DNA from: Nodosilinea sp. E11
GTDB taxonomy: Bacteria; Cyanobacteriota; Cyanobacteriia; Phormidesmidales; Phormidesmidaceae
Reading direction: 5' to 3'
Assembly (NCBI RefSeq): GCF_032813545.1
Contig: NZ_CP136520.1
Coordinates: 4,148,001-4,212,000, forward strand
Length of the DNA: 64,000 bases
A program made the position numbers and the translations under genes. The notes beneath the pieces were generated by a model. The model worked only from the letters and a program-made list of their open reading frames with translations, did no database searches and was not told where the DNA came from. Shown here in pieces: positions 18,099 to 27,930 of this stretch. Position 1 is the stretch's first letter, and every line of letters starts with the position of its first letter.

Positions 18099-18347
18099 CT
18101 ATCGATTCGAGAACATGTCGATCTGATCTTTCGCTTCAAAGCGATCGGTCACGATCGGCAGCTGCATTTGGTTGTCGGGGTAATAGTCGTTGGGTCGGGG
18201 TGTGCCAAAAGCATCGTAGGCCAGGCCAGTGCTGACAAACAGCCAACCCGCAATAAACAGCATGGGAATGGTAATGCTATGGATAATCCAGTAGCGAATA
18301 CTCGTTACGATGTCGCCAAACGGGCGCTCACCTGTAGAACCTGCCAT
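18099..18347 (-). CDS. psbE: Cytochrome b559 subunit alpha
   Basis: 82 aa. [20 protein letters not shown] is followed by [20 protein letters not shown], with the heme-ligating histidine (residue 23) at the start of the membrane helix, and a lumenal tail ([20 protein letters not shown]). With PsbF it forms cytochrome b559, required for PSII assembly. It is the first gene of the psbEFLJ operon, 97 bp downstream of ycf48. Confidence 0.98.
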   Translation of the reverse strand: MAGSTGERPFGDIVTSIRYWIIHSITIPMLFIAGWLFVSTGLAYDAFGTPRPNDYYPDNQMQLPIVTDRFEAKDQIDMFSNR

Positions 18348-18444
18348 ATCAACGTCTCCTCTCTGAACGCGAAGAATCTGATCTAATCATAGAGAACGCC
18401 GGAAACCCTAACAAGCTATTTTGACGAAGTTCCCGGAAGTTTCC

Positions 18445-19449
18445 CTAGACAGTCTCTGGACTGTACTTGAGAATGGTGCCCTGCTGACCCAAGATAAAGC
18501 CTTTGTCGGGGCCTAAAAATTTGACCTTGTAAAAGTTAGAGGGCACATCGCCAACCGATTGATCCTTAAACCAGGTCTCACCGCCATCAAAGCTGCACAG
18601 CAGGTTGCCGCCGCCCCCGGTCACCCAAACCTCATTAGCGGTGCGAAAAGCCATATCGAGCAGTCCCCAGCTTGTACCAAACTCAGGGCTAAGTGCCTCG
18701 GTGAAGTCATCGGAAGCGCGGCTGTTAGAAAACCGCACCTGGCCGCCTCGGGCGATTACCCAGAGCTTGCCATCCTTATCAAACCCCATATTTTGTAGCC
18801 GCCTTGAGTTCTGGCGATTGTGGGGAATCCACTGGTCTTGGCCTACCGCCCAGGTCGAGTAAAAGTTGCCCCGAGACGACACGGCCACATAGCGACCATC
18901 ATCGGAGCGCACCATGTTGCGCACAACGCCCACAGCCCCTTGCACCAGAGCTTTCCAGGTGCGTCCGCCGTCTTCGGTGCGATAGATAGCACCGATGTCG
19001 GTGGCCAACTCAGCCGACTTAGGCCCCACCGCCGTGATCAAGAAGGGCGAACCCGGCAGCTCTTTGCTTAAGGGCACGTTTTCCCAAGTTGTGCCGCCAT
19101 CGGGCGTGTGCAGCAACACCGATGGAATCCCTGTAACCCAGCCCTCTTCCCCAGCAAAGTCGACTGAGGTAAACGTGTAGGGCTGATCGCCTAAGGCAAG
19201 TTCGCGGACTTTCCACGTCTCGCCCCCATCCTTGGTTTCAAGCAGGGTGTTGCGGTTGCCTACGATCCAGCCGTGGTTGGCGTCTTGGGTAAAGGCGACA
19301 TCCGCCAAGGTGGCTTCTATTGGCACATTGACGAGCTCCCAAGGATGCACATCTGCGTCCGCCAAAAAGTAACCCGAGCAGCCGGTTGCTAGCACTACAG
19401 CTACCAGCATCACCAGGCCTCGCTTCAACCAGTCAAACGCAGCGTGCAT
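18445..19449 (-). CDS. ycf48: Photosystem II assembly factor Ycf48 (HCF136 homologue)
   Basis: 334 aa. Lumenal seven-bladed propeller that assists early PSII reaction-center (D1) assembly. The N-terminus has a lipoprotein signal with Cys24 (LVMLVAVVLATGCSG). Repeated BNR-type units are visible: GNRNTLLETKDGGETWK, SVLLHTPDGGTTWENV, GAIYRTEDGGRTWKAL and NLLCSFDGGETWFKD. It lies between rubA and psbE, the conserved rubA-ycf48-psbEFLJ order, which ties it functionally to PSII biogenesis. Confidence 0.97.
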   Translation of the reverse strand: MHAAFDWLKRGLVMLVAVVLATGCSGYFLADADVHPWELVNVPIEATLADVAFTQDANHGWIVGNRNTLLETKDGGETWKVRELALGDQPYTFTSVDFAGEEGWVTGIPSVLLHTPDGGTTWENVPLSKELPGSPFLITAVGPKSAELATDIGAIYRTEDGGRTWKALVQGAVGVVRNMVRSDDGRYVAVSSRGNFYSTWAVGQDQWIPHNRQNSRRLQNMGFDKDGKLWVIARGGQVRFSNSRASDDFTEALSPEFGTSWGLLDMAFRTANEVWVTGGGGNLLCSFDGGETWFKDQSVGDVPSNFYKVKFLGPDKGFILGQQGTILKYSPETV

Positions 19450-19585
19450 AAATAATCAGAGCCCGTACTTTACTAAACAACAGTTCAAGAACAATCCGAG
19501 TTAAACCAGCGTAGAGCAAATTTTGCTCTCCCAAGTCCCCAGAGCCATTACTGAGCCACTTTCACCGCAAAAGAGCCCAGCGCCC

Positions 19586-20014
19586 CTACCTTAAGCCGTA
19601 GAGGCTAATAAAAAAGATGAAACCCAGCGCTAGAGCGCTAAAAATCAAAACATTTTTCTGCGCCGGAGTTAGGCGATTTACGCCCAGGCCGTAGTTCAGG
19701 TTTTCTTTAAATCCAGAAGGAGCATTGACGGGGCCGATATTGCTGAACTGCTTCTTAGAGGCCCCACACACCGGGCAGCGCCAGTTGATAGGGAGATCCT
19801 CAAAGGCTGTGCCTTGAGAAATCTTGGCCCGGCTGTCACCCTTCACCGGTTCGTAGGAGTAGCCACAGGCGCGGCACTCGTAGCAGTCCATTTCCTCTGG
19901 AGTCAGGACGGCAACCTCAGGAGCGCCCCCGTCAGGGACAGGAATCTCCTGCGAAGCAGCGGCTAAATTTTCAGGTTCAGGCAAATTAGCCGAAGGCTCA
20001 GACTCAACACTCAT
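19586..20014 (-). CDS. rubA: Membrane-anchored rubredoxin RubA
   Basis: 142 aa from the ATG at 20014 (the longer frame adds nine unlikely residues). The rubredoxin iron site is given by [13 protein letters not shown] and [11 protein letters not shown], two C-x2-C pairs. An acidic, disordered N-terminal ~50 residues precede it, and a C-terminal membrane helix ([20 protein letters not shown]) anchors it in the thylakoid. RubA is needed for PSII (and in some species PSI) assembly. Upstream of ycf48 and psbEFLJ in the same direction. Confidence 0.95.
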   Translation of the reverse strand: MSVESEPSANLPEPENLAAASQEIPVPDGGAPEVAVLTPEEMDCYECRACGYSYEPVKGDSRAKISQGTAFEDLPINWRCPVCGASKKQFSNIGPVNAPSGFKENLNYGLGVNRLTPAQKNVLIFSALALGFIFFISLYGLR

Positions 20015-20319
20015 AGGACCAAGACACCTTAAGTTCAGCAAGAGCTAGAGGGGCAATGGGTAAAGTCTGCCCGTTTAAGACACTCTGACGGCTTGCCCAG
20101 GGCAAAAAGCTCGTTGTAAACAATTATGACACAGTTGGGCCGCTCGGCTCATGTAGACTAAGCCGCGTTCAAACTGGGCGATCGCACCCCCGTACTCCAG
20201 GTGCCCGGCCAACTCTGCTCCTGGTTTTTCAGCTAAATTGGCTTAGAATACACCTGAAGCGCATGGGCTGTTAATTCTTAGCTCTTGCTGTGTGTACTAG
20301 CTTCTAGGGTGGTGAACCT
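20015..20319. promoter_or_regulatory. Divergent promoter region between rubA and ndhC
   Basis: About 305 bp between two divergent photosynthesis operons; it must hold both promoters. A GCGATCGC (HIP1) octamer lies near 20180. No operator or riboswitch could be identified with confidence. Confidence 0.4.
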
Positions 20320-20682
20320 GTGTTCGTCTTATCTGGCTACGAGTATTTTTTAGTCTTTTTACTCATATCCTGTCTGGTGCCGGTGGCGGCCTTGACAGCC
20401 TCTAAATTGCTACGCCCGATCAGCCGTGGCCCCGCTCGCAGAACCACCTACGAGTCGGGTATGGAACCCATTGGGGGTGCGTGGATCCAGTTCAACATTC
20501 GCTACTATATGTTTGCCCTGGTCTTCGTGATCTTCGATGTAGAAACGGTGTTCTTGTATCCCTGGGCGGTGGCATTTAATCAGCTGGGCTTGTTAGCCTT
20601 TATAGAGGCACTGATTTTTATTGCCATCTTAGTTGTCGGTCTTGTGTACGCCTGGCGCAAAGGAGCCTTGGAATGGTCATGA
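20320..20682 (+). CDS. ndhC: NAD(P)H-quinone oxidoreductase subunit 3
   Basis: 120 aa from a GTG start. Three-helix membrane subunit of the NDH-1 complex used in respiration and cyclic electron flow around PSI. The conserved loop [20 protein letters not shown] and the following [20 protein letters not shown] are diagnostic of subunit 3. First gene of ndhC-ndhK-ndhJ, overlapping ndhK by 10 bp. Confidence 0.97.
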   Translation: MFVLSGYEYFLVFLLISCLVPVAALTASKLLRPISRGPARRTTYESGMEPIGGAWIQFNIRYYMFALVFVIFDVETVFLYPWAVAFNQLGLLAFIEALIFIAILVVGLVYAWRKGALEWS

Positions 20683-21416
20683 ATCCCCCTTCTGCTGCTG
20701 ATCAGACTGGTCTGGCCCCAGGGGAAAGGCTGGCCAACCCTGCTGCTCCCCCAGCAATCACCCATGATCTGTCTGAAAATGTCATTCTGACGACCGTTGA
20801 TGACCTCTACAACTGGTGTCGGCTGTCTAGCCTGTTTCCGCTGCTCTACGGCACCGCCTGTTGCTTCATTGAGTTTGCGGCGTTAATTGGCTCCCGGTTT
20901 GACTTTGACCGGTTTGGGCTACTGCCTCGGGCCAGTCCCCGGCAGGCTGATTTAATTATTACTGCTGGTACGGTAACCATGAAGATGGCCCCAGCTCTAG
21001 TGCGGCTCTACGAGCAGATGCCCGATCCTAAGTACGTGATTGCGATGGGAGCCTGCACCATTACCGGCGGTATGTTTAGCACCGACTCACCTTCGGCGGT
21101 ACGTGGAGTTGACAAATTAATTCCGGTAGATGTGTACATTCCAGGTTGCCCGCCGCGACCTGAGGCCATCATTGACGCCATCATTAAGCTGCGTAAGAAG
21201 GTGGCCACCGAATCGATGCAAGATCGGGCTTACACCCTACAAACCCACCGCTTTTACGAACGCAGTCACGACCTCAAGACGGTGCCTCCGATTTTGACCG
21301 GACAGTACCTCCAGATGGGCACCCACTCCACGCCTCCGAAGGAGTTGATGGAGGCGATGGGGATGCCGATTCCTGAGACCGTGGCTGAGCTGGCCCCTGA
21401 ACGTGAGGATTCCTAA
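20673..21416 (+). CDS. ndhK: NAD(P)H-quinone oxidoreductase subunit K
   Basis: 247 aa (PSST/NuoB homologue) carrying the last iron-sulfur cluster (N2) of NDH-1. Cluster ligands are visible in [24 protein letters not shown] and [13 protein letters not shown]. The ATG at 20673 is preferred because AGGAG lies 7 bases upstream; another ATG follows at 20679. The ~45-residue N-terminal and ~40-residue C-terminal extensions are normal for cyanobacteria. It overlaps ndhC and abuts ndhJ with no gap. Confidence 0.97.
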   Translation: MVMNPPSAADQTGLAPGERLANPAAPPAITHDLSENVILTTVDDLYNWCRLSSLFPLLYGTACCFIEFAALIGSRFDFDRFGLLPRASPRQADLIITAGTVTMKMAPALVRLYEQMPDPKYVIAMGACTITGGMFSTDSPSAVRGVDKLIPVDVYIPGCPPRPEAIIDAIIKLRKKVATESMQDRAYTLQTHRFYERSHDLKTVPPILTGQYLQMGTHSTPPKELMEAMGMPIPETVAELAPEREDS

Positions 21417-21962
21417 ATGGCTGAATCAGATACTCAATCGCCTTCCCCTGAACCATCGTCTGAGGGTAGCTCGGCACCTTTGGTCGAAGCTGGGGCAACC
21501 TCTAGCTGGCTTACGGAAAATGGGTTTGACCATGATCTAGAACCTCGAGATCACTTAGGGGTCGAGATTATTAAGGTTAACCCTCAATTTTTAATCCCCA
21601 TTTGCACGGCGCTGTACGCCTACGGCTTTAATTATCTTCAGTGCCAGGGGGCCTACGATGATGGCCCTGGCAAAGACCTGGTGAGCTTTTATCACCTAAT
21701 CAAGCTGGACGACAACGTCGATCGGCCCGAGGAAGTGCGCGTGAAGGTGTTTTTGCCTCGCCACGACCCTCGGGTGCCCTCGGTGTACTGGATTTGGAAA
21801 GCCGCTGACTGGCAAGAGCGGGAGAGCTACGATATGTACGGCATTATTTACGAAGGGCATCCCAATCTTAAGCGGTTGCTAATGCCAGAAGACTGGGTAG
21901 GCTGGCCCCTGCGTAAAGATTACATTTCCCCAGATTTCTACGAACTTCAAGATGCCTACTAA
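21417..21962 (+). CDS. ndhJ: NAD(P)H-quinone oxidoreductase subunit J
   Basis: 181 aa, NuoC/30-kDa homologue of the NDH-1 peripheral arm. The C-terminal signature [20 protein letters not shown], then [11 protein letters not shown], is typical. The first ~35 residues are Ser/Glu-rich and variable. It starts directly after the ndhK stop and is followed by a strong terminator that ends the operon. Confidence 0.97.
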   Translation: MAESDTQSPSPEPSSEGSSAPLVEAGATSSWLTENGFDHDLEPRDHLGVEIIKVNPQFLIPICTALYAYGFNYLQCQGAYDDGPGKDLVSFYHLIKLDDNVDRPEEVRVKVFLPRHDPRVPSVYWIWKAADWQERESYDMYGIIYEGHPNLKRLLMPEDWVGWPLRKDYISPDFYELQDAY

Positions 21963-21972
21963 GGCAACGTTG

Positions 21973-22000
21973 AAAAAGGCTACCCCAGGGTGGCCTTTTT
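21973..22000 (+). terminator. Terminator of ndhCKJ
   Basis: AAAAAGGCTACC and GGTGGCCTTTTT form a 12-bp stem (one G-U type mismatch) around a CCAG loop, with the T-run inside and after the right arm, 10 bp after the ndhJ stop. Confidence 0.85.
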
Positions 22001-22109
22001 GTTGCCCAAAAATCACCTTAGCTGTGAGACAGGCGGGTGACAAAGCTGCGGAGGCACTCCCCGACAGGGTAAGATCTGACCTTGATTGAGCAAGTGAGAG
22101 GACAGACCC

Positions 22110-23471
22110 CTGAAAACCCGCGTTATTATCGTGCGCCACGGGCAGAGCACCTACAACCAGCTAAAGCGTATCCAAGGCCACTGCGACGAATCAGAATTGA
22201 CCCCGATGGGCGAGGCCCAGGCATTGCAGGTGGGGCAGGCTCTGGCAGGCATTCCCTTTGATGCGGTATGGGCTAGCCCTCTCAAGCGCGCCCGCAAGAC
22301 AGCAGAGCTGATCGTCAGTGAGCTACAAAAGGCCACGCCTGGGCTGGCAGCCCCTACCTTTACCGATGAGCTCAAGGAAATTAGCCTGCCGCTGTGGGAG
22401 GGGATGGCGTTTACCGAGGCGGAGGGCCAGTATGCCGAAAGCTTTTATCAGTGGCGCACTGACCCAGCCAACTTTGTGATGGCTGTGCCCCACCCGGAAG
22501 GGACTACGGTTGATTTTTATCCCATTCGTGAGCTGTACCAGCAGGCGGCCCGGTTTTGGCAGGGGTTGCTGGCTCAACACCAGGGCCAAACTCTTTTGGT
22601 GGTGGCCCATAGCGCTATTAATCGAGCGTTGATTAGCACTGCCATTGGCCTAGGGCCAGAATACTTTAACAACCTGAATCAGTCTAACTGTAGTATCAGT
22701 GTGCTGAACTTTGCCGGGGGCTGGCCGAGCCCCGTGCAGGTGGAGGCGATGAATTTGACCAGTCATCTGGGCGACCCGCTGCCCGCCATGCGCCAGGGAC
22801 ACCGGGGGCCACGCATGCTGCTGGTGCGCCACGGTGAAACGGAGTGGAACCGGCAGGGGCGTTTTCAGGGGCAGATAGATGTACCGCTGAATGACAATGG
22901 TCGAGCCCAGGGGGCGAAGGCGGCGGCGTTTCTTCAGCCGGTGGCGATTGATGCAGCCTATACCAGCTTTATGGCCCGGCCTAGGGAAACCGCTGAACTT
23001 ATTCTTCAGCACCACCCAGGCTTAACGCTGCACGCCGTAAATGAGCTGCAAGAAATTAGCCACGGTGAGTGGGAAGGACTGTTTGAGGCCGAGATTGAGG
23101 GAGGCTATCCGGGGATGCTGGAGCAGTGGCAGAGTGCGCCGGAAACGGTACAGATGCCAGGCGGCGAAAATTTAGAGCAGGTCTGGCATCGCTCCATTGC
23201 GGCTTGGAAGCAAATTGTGGCGGCTCACAGTGGTGGCGATGCGGTGCAGACTGTGCTGGTGGTCGCCCACGATGCGGTGAATAAAGCCTTGCTGTGCCAT
23301 GTGCTGGGGATGGGGCCAGAGTCGTTTTGGCGCTTTAAGCAGGGTAATGGCGCGGTCAGCGTGATTGATTACCCCAACGGCATTGACAGCGCTCCGGTGC
23401 TGACCACAGCCAACATCACTATTCATCTGTCGGGCAGCGTGTTAGATAAAACCGCAGCGGGGGCACTGTGA
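22110..23471 (+). CDS. Tandem-domain histidine phosphatase (phosphoglycerate mutase family)
   Basis: About 453 aa with two complete histidine-phosphatase domains. Domain 1 begins RVIIVRHGQSTYN and has the second catalytic histidine in VVAHSAINRALI; domain 2 begins MLLVRHGETEWNRQG with VVAHDAVNKALL. Both keep the RHG motif. No ATG precedes domain 1: the first strand needs codons back to about 22110, where a CTG preceded by GAGAGG fits a start (giving MKTRVIIVRHG). A GTG at 22131 would remove the core strand. Family members include phosphoserine phosphatases and sugar-phosphate phosphatases; the substrate is not predictable. It overlaps the next gene by 4 bp. Confidence 0.85.
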   Translation: MKTRVIIVRHGQSTYNQLKRIQGHCDESELTPMGEAQALQVGQALAGIPFDAVWASPLKRARKTAELIVSELQKATPGLAAPTFTDELKEISLPLWEGMAFTEAEGQYAESFYQWRTDPANFVMAVPHPEGTTVDFYPIRELYQQAARFWQGLLAQHQGQTLLVVAHSAINRALISTAIGLGPEYFNNLNQSNCSISVLNFAGGWPSPVQVEAMNLTSHLGDPLPAMRQGHRGPRMLLVRHGETEWNRQGRFQGQIDVPLNDNGRAQGAKAAAFLQPVAIDAAYTSFMARPRETAELILQHHPGLTLHAVNELQEISHGEWEGLFEAEIEGGYPGMLEQWQSAPETVQMPGGENLEQVWHRSIAAWKQIVAAHSGGDAVQTVLVVAHDAVNKALLCHVLGMGPESFWRFKQGNGAVSVIDYPNGIDSAPVLTTANITIHLSGSVLDKTAAGAL

Positions 23472-24751
23472 CGGGGGTTCAGCTCATTCAGCAGGTGCGA
23501 GTGCTGGATGCGGTGACGCAAACCGACCAGGTGGCTGATGTATTGATTCGGCAGGGGATGATTGAGGCGATCGCCCCGGTTCTTTCGGATATTCCCGCTG
23601 GGGGCGAGGTGGTAGCGGGGCAGGGCAAAGTGCTCATGCCCGGCCTGGTAGATTTGTACAGCCACTCCGGTGAGCCTGGCCATGAGTCGAGGGAAACCCT
23701 GGAGTCTTTGCTGAAGGCGGGGCGGGCGGGCGGCTTTACCCGGCTGGGAATTTTACCGGATACTGAACCCGCCATTGACCACCCGGCCATGGTAGATCAG
23801 CTGCTGATTCGCCAGCGAAGCTTGGCCTTAAACCATGCTTCGTTGCCCCATCTGTATGTTTGGGGGGCGCTGACCCAAGCGGCCCAGGGGCAGCAAATGG
23901 TGGAGCTGGCCGAATTGGCGGCGGCTCCCATTGTGGGCTTTGCCGATGGGCGGGCCATTCAAAATCTGTTGCTGGTGAAGCGGCTGTTGCAATACCTTCA
24001 GCCCTGGGGTAAACCGGTAGCGCTGTGGAGCTGCGATCGCACCCTCCGAGACAGCGGCGTTGCTCGCGACGGCCCATTCTCGCTGATCTACGGTCTAGTG
24101 GGTGATCCGGCCAGTTCTGAAACCGCTGCTCTAGCCGCCCTGCTAGAATGCGTGGCTGAGGTTGGTACCCCCGTGCACCTGATGCGCATTTCCACGGCAC
24201 GCGGGGTGGAGCTGGTGCGCCAGGCCAAGGCCCAAGGACTGCCCGTGACCGCTAGCACCTCCTGGATGCATCTGCTGTTGAGCGCCCAGGATTTGCACAG
24301 CTATGACCCCAATCTGCGGCTGGCCCCGCCCCTGGGCAACCCCGAGGACCGGCTGGCGCTGGTGGCGGGGGTAAAGGCGGGGGTAATCGATGCGATCGCC
24401 ATTGACCATACCCCCCACACCTACGAAGACAAGACCGTGGGCTTTCCCTCGGCCCCGCCCGGTGCCATTGGCCTAGAGCTGGCTTGGCCCCTGTTGTGGG
24501 ATGCCTTCGTCACCCAGGGGGACTGGTCGCCCCTGACTCTAGTGCAGGCGCTGAGCACCCATCCTGCTCGCTGTTGGGGCCAGACGCCGCCCACGCTGCA
24601 AGTCGATCAGCCCGCCGAAATGGTGCTGTTTAACCCCGGTGAAACCTGGACGGTGACGGCCTCTAACCTCTGCTCGCTTTCGGCCAATACGCCCTGGCTG
24701 GGGCAGACGCTACCAGGGCGCATCGTCAGGACGTGGGTGCCGGCCCGCTAG
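23468..24751 (+). CDS. Dihydroorotase-like protein with lost metal ligands
   Basis: 427 aa from a GTG overlapping the upstream stop. The overall sequence follows class I dihydroorotase: VLMPGLVDLYSHSGEPGHES, AGRAGGFTRLGILPDTEPAID, AIAIDHTPHTYEDK, PPGAIGLELAWPLL. However, the usual HxH metal pair and substrate Arg (HVHLREPG) read YSHSGEPG, the HVST histidine reads RIST, PHHL reads WMHL and NPPLR reads APPLG. Only the late DH-PH motif survives. It is therefore probably not a working dihydroorotase; non-catalytic homologues can act as partners of aspartate carbamoyltransferase. A true pyrC is expected elsewhere. The function here is inferred. Confidence 0.8.
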   Translation: MTGVQLIQQVRVLDAVTQTDQVADVLIRQGMIEAIAPVLSDIPAGGEVVAGQGKVLMPGLVDLYSHSGEPGHESRETLESLLKAGRAGGFTRLGILPDTEPAIDHPAMVDQLLIRQRSLALNHASLPHLYVWGALTQAAQGQQMVELAELAAAPIVGFADGRAIQNLLLVKRLLQYLQPWGKPVALWSCDRTLRDSGVARDGPFSLIYGLVGDPASSETAALAALLECVAEVGTPVHLMRISTARGVELVRQAKAQGLPVTASTSWMHLLLSAQDLHSYDPNLRLAPPLGNPEDRLALVAGVKAGVIDAIAIDHTPHTYEDKTVGFPSAPPGAIGLELAWPLLWDAFVTQGDWSPLTLVQALSTHPARCWGQTPPTLQVDQPAEMVLFNPGETWTVTASNLCSLSANTPWLGQTLPGRIVRTWVPAR

Positions 24752-24784
24752 CGCGGGCGAGCTTTCTGGTAATTGGGGTGCGAT

Positions 24785-27727
24785 CTACTTGGCGTCCATC
24801 CAGTTGAGGCCAGCATGGGCTTCGACCTTGAGGGGCACTTTGAGCTTCACCGCTGACTCCATCACGGCAATCAGCTTGGGCTCCAACTCGCTCCATTCGT
24901 CGGGAGGCACTTCAAACACCAGTTCGTCGTGGACTTGTAGCAGCAGGTTGGCCTGGTAATCTTTCAGCAGCTCGTGCAGCCGAATCATGGCGATTTTGAT
25001 GATGTCGGCGCTGCTGCCCTGGATCGGGGCGTTGGCGGCGGCTCTTAGCATGCCCGCGTCGTAGCCGTTGGTGCGCAGTGAGTCTAAGTCAATGGCAGCG
25101 GGGTCGGTGCCTTGGAGCGATCGCAGCTTGCCATCGGTAAAGTTGAAGTAGCGCCGCCTGCCGCAGATGGTTTGCACGTAGCCCTGGGCGATCGCCTCCC
25201 GCTGCATCTGTTGTAGATATTCAAACACCTTGGGGTAGCGATCGTAGTAGCGATCGATAAAGATCTTGGCCTCGCTGCGGCTCACCCCGGCCTCGCGGGC
25301 AAAGCGCACCGACCCCATGCCGTAGATAATGCCAAAATTGATCACCTTGCCCGCCCGGCGCTCTTCGGCAGTGATCTCGTCTTTTTCGAAGAGCAGTTTG
25401 GCGGTCAGGGTGTGGACATCGTCATTGGTGTTGTAGGCCTCCACCAGCACTGGCTCACCGCTGAGGTGAGCCAGAATGCGCAGCTCAATCTGGGAGTAGT
25501 CGGCCGCCACCAGCCGCCATCCGGTGGCAGGGATGAACGCCGCTCGAATTTTACGGCTAAAGGCGGTGCGAATCGGAATGTTTTGCAGGTTAGGGTTTGA
25601 CGACGACAGCCGTCCGGTAGCCGTCACCGCCTGGTTAAAGTCGGTGTGCACCCGGTGGGTGTCGGGGCGAATCAGGGTGGGCAGGGCATCGACGTAGGTC
25701 GATTTTAGCTTCGACAGGGTGCGGTGCTCGACTACCAGATCGACCACAGCGTGGTCACCCTGGAGCTTTTCGAGGGTTGCCGCATCGGTAGAGTAGCCGC
25801 CAGATTTGTTTTTGCGCGACTTGCGCTTATCGAGGCCCAGCTTTTCAAAAAACAGCGCGCTCAGCTGCTTGGGCGACCCTAGGTTAAAGGTTTCCCCGGC
25901 GGCCTCGTAGGCGGTTTGCTCAAGGCGGGCCAGATCGGTTTCGAGTTGCTGAGAGAAGCTGGCTAGGTAGTCGGGGTCAACACGAATGCCGCTGCACTCC
26001 ATTTCGGCCAGCACCGGCTCAAGGGGTAGCTCAATGGCGGTGAACAGGGCTTTGAGATCCGGCAGCTGGTCGAGCTCGGCCTGGAGCTGGGGCACCAGCA
26101 GGTAGGTCGTGTGTACGTCGGCCCCACAGTAGTGGGCGACCTCGGCGATCGCGATCTCAGCAATGGTTTTGCCCTTAGGTACCAAGTCTTCGTAGCTCTG
26201 GGCCACCATATTCAGGTAGCGCAGGCTGAGGTCAGTGAGGTTGTGGGTGGCCTCGGGGTTGAGCACATAGCTGGCCAGCATGGTGTCGAAAACTACCCCC
26301 GCCAGATTTAGGCCCTGGTGGCGCAGCACGAGGCGATCGTACTTGGCATTTTGCAGCGCCTTGGGAAACTCGTCGCTCTCAAGTACCGGGCGTAGGGCTT
26401 CTAGCACCATCGCCAGTGGTAAATGCTGGCCCTCGGTGTGGCCCACCGGAATGTAGGCCATCTCGTCGCGGCCTGTGCCCCAGCAGCAGCCAATGCCCAC
26501 TAAAGTGGCATCTCTCGGTTCTAATGAGGTGGTCTCGGTGTCCCAGGCGACGGGGGCTTGGGGGTCTTTTTGCTCCGAGAGAATATCGAGCAGTTCGTAG
26601 AGTTGGGCTTCGGTTGTGATGATCCAAGGGGCGATCGCCACCTCATCTACCCCCTGGGCACTGTCGGTTTCTTCTGCTGTGAAGAAGGCCACATCCGCGC
26701 CGCCAGTATCCTCAAAGCGGCTGGAACGACGGGGTTCTGGGCTGCGATCGCCCCCACTCAGTGCCTGGCTTGCCTTCGCCGCCGTCTCTGCCGCCGCTGC
26801 GCCACCAAACGCAGTTTGCAGCTTGCCCAGACGATTGACAAAATTTTGAAATTCCAGCTTCTTCAGCGCCGGAATCACCCGGTCGGGGTCAAAGCCTTCT
26901 AGCTTGCAGGTGGCTAAGTCAATGGGCAGATCGACATCGGTGATGATCTTGGCCAGATAGCGCGAGTGATAGGCCGACTCTTTGCCCTCAATCAGCTTTT
27001 TCTGGGTGGCCCCTTTAATATTGTCGATGTCAGCGTAGATGGCATCGAGGTCACCGTACTCGTTGAGCAGTTTTACAGCCGTTTTTTCACCAATCCCCTT
27101 TACCCCAGGAATATTGTCTGACTTGTCGCCACAGAGTGCTTTATAGTCCACTACTTGGGCGGGGAAAATATTGAGTTTGTCTTTTACATCCTGAATTTTG
27201 AATTCTTGGATCAGGGTATTTTTAACCGTGCTCAAGTGCAGTACGGTGATGCACTCGTCGGGGTCAATTAGCTGAAACAGATCCTGGTCGCCGCTGAGAA
27301 TTTTGACGCAAAACCCCTCTCTCAGGGCCTTGGTGGCCAGGGTGCCGATCACATCGTCGGCCTCAAATCCGGGGGCCACGTAGATATTTAGGCCAAAGTC
27401 GGTGAGCAGGGTTTTAAGGTTCTGCACGTCTTCGACAAAGCCCTCGGGTGCTTCAGGCCGACCGTCTTTATAGGTGCTGTCTGCCGTGTGGCGAAAAGTG
27501 GGCTGGTCGAGGTCAAAGGCGACGGCGGCATACTGGGGCTTTTCGACCTCCATCATGTCGAGCAAAGACTTTAAGAAGCCGTAGCACACGCTGGTGGGAA
27601 TGCCCGTGGAGGTGCGCAAGCCACCATCGGCATTTTTAGCAAAGGCATAGTAGGAGCGAAAGGCCAGGGAGTGGCCATCGACGAGCATGAGGGTGGGCTT
27701 GTCGGCCTGGGATGGAGTTGCTGCCAC
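24785..27727 (-). CDS. polA: DNA polymerase I
   Basis: 980 aa with all three domains. An N-terminal 5' nuclease (LMLVDGHSLAFRSYYAF, FEADDVIGTLA, GDKSDNIPGVKGIGEKTA) is followed by a 3'-5' exonuclease starting with VAWDTETTSLEP, whose DxE pair is intact and suggests working proofreading. The polymerase domain has motif A DYSQIELRILAHLSGE, motif B-region RRAGKVINFGIIYG and motif C LQVHDELVFEVP. It fills gaps in repair and removes Okazaki primers. A low-complexity linker of about 50 residues (near 305-350) separates the 5' nuclease from the rest. Convergent with the dihydroorotase-like gene. Confidence 0.98.
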   Translation of the reverse strand: MAATPSQADKPTLMLVDGHSLAFRSYYAFAKNADGGLRTSTGIPTSVCYGFLKSLLDMMEVEKPQYAAVAFDLDQPTFRHTADSTYKDGRPEAPEGFVEDVQNLKTLLTDFGLNIYVAPGFEADDVIGTLATKALREGFCVKILSGDQDLFQLIDPDECITVLHLSTVKNTLIQEFKIQDVKDKLNIFPAQVVDYKALCGDKSDNIPGVKGIGEKTAVKLLNEYGDLDAIYADIDNIKGATQKKLIEGKESAYHSRYLAKIITDVDLPIDLATCKLEGFDPDRVIPALKKLEFQNFVNRLGKLQTAFGGAAAAETAAKASQALSGGDRSPEPRRSSRFEDTGGADVAFFTAEETDSAQGVDEVAIAPWIITTEAQLYELLDILSEQKDPQAPVAWDTETTSLEPRDATLVGIGCCWGTGRDEMAYIPVGHTEGQHLPLAMVLEALRPVLESDEFPKALQNAKYDRLVLRHQGLNLAGVVFDTMLASYVLNPEATHNLTDLSLRYLNMVAQSYEDLVPKGKTIAEIAIAEVAHYCGADVHTTYLLVPQLQAELDQLPDLKALFTAIELPLEPVLAEMECSGIRVDPDYLASFSQQLETDLARLEQTAYEAAGETFNLGSPKQLSALFFEKLGLDKRKSRKNKSGGYSTDAATLEKLQGDHAVVDLVVEHRTLSKLKSTYVDALPTLIRPDTHRVHTDFNQAVTATGRLSSSNPNLQNIPIRTAFSRKIRAAFIPATGWRLVAADYSQIELRILAHLSGEPVLVEAYNTNDDVHTLTAKLLFEKDEITAEERRAGKVINFGIIYGMGSVRFAREAGVSRSEAKIFIDRYYDRYPKVFEYLQQMQREAIAQGYVQTICGRRRYFNFTDGKLRSLQGTDPAAIDLDSLRTNGYDAGMLRAAANAPIQGSSADIIKIAMIRLHELLKDYQANLLLQVHDELVFEVPPDEWSELEPKLIAVMESAVKLKVPLKVEAHAGLNWMDAK

Positions 27728-27930
27728 AGCGGTTTCTTGGGGTCAAGGATTGAGTTCTTATTGTAAGGGGCAGGGCTGGAGGAATCAGACGGAGTCAGCG
27801 GTAGCGATGGGGCTGCGTCGCTCAACCAGTACCCCCGGTTGGTAGGTAAGCCGTCACACCCCATGACCACAACGACCAATGCATGGGGTAGTCTAGAGAA
27901 CAACCGAATTTAGATCACCTAGCTGAACCC

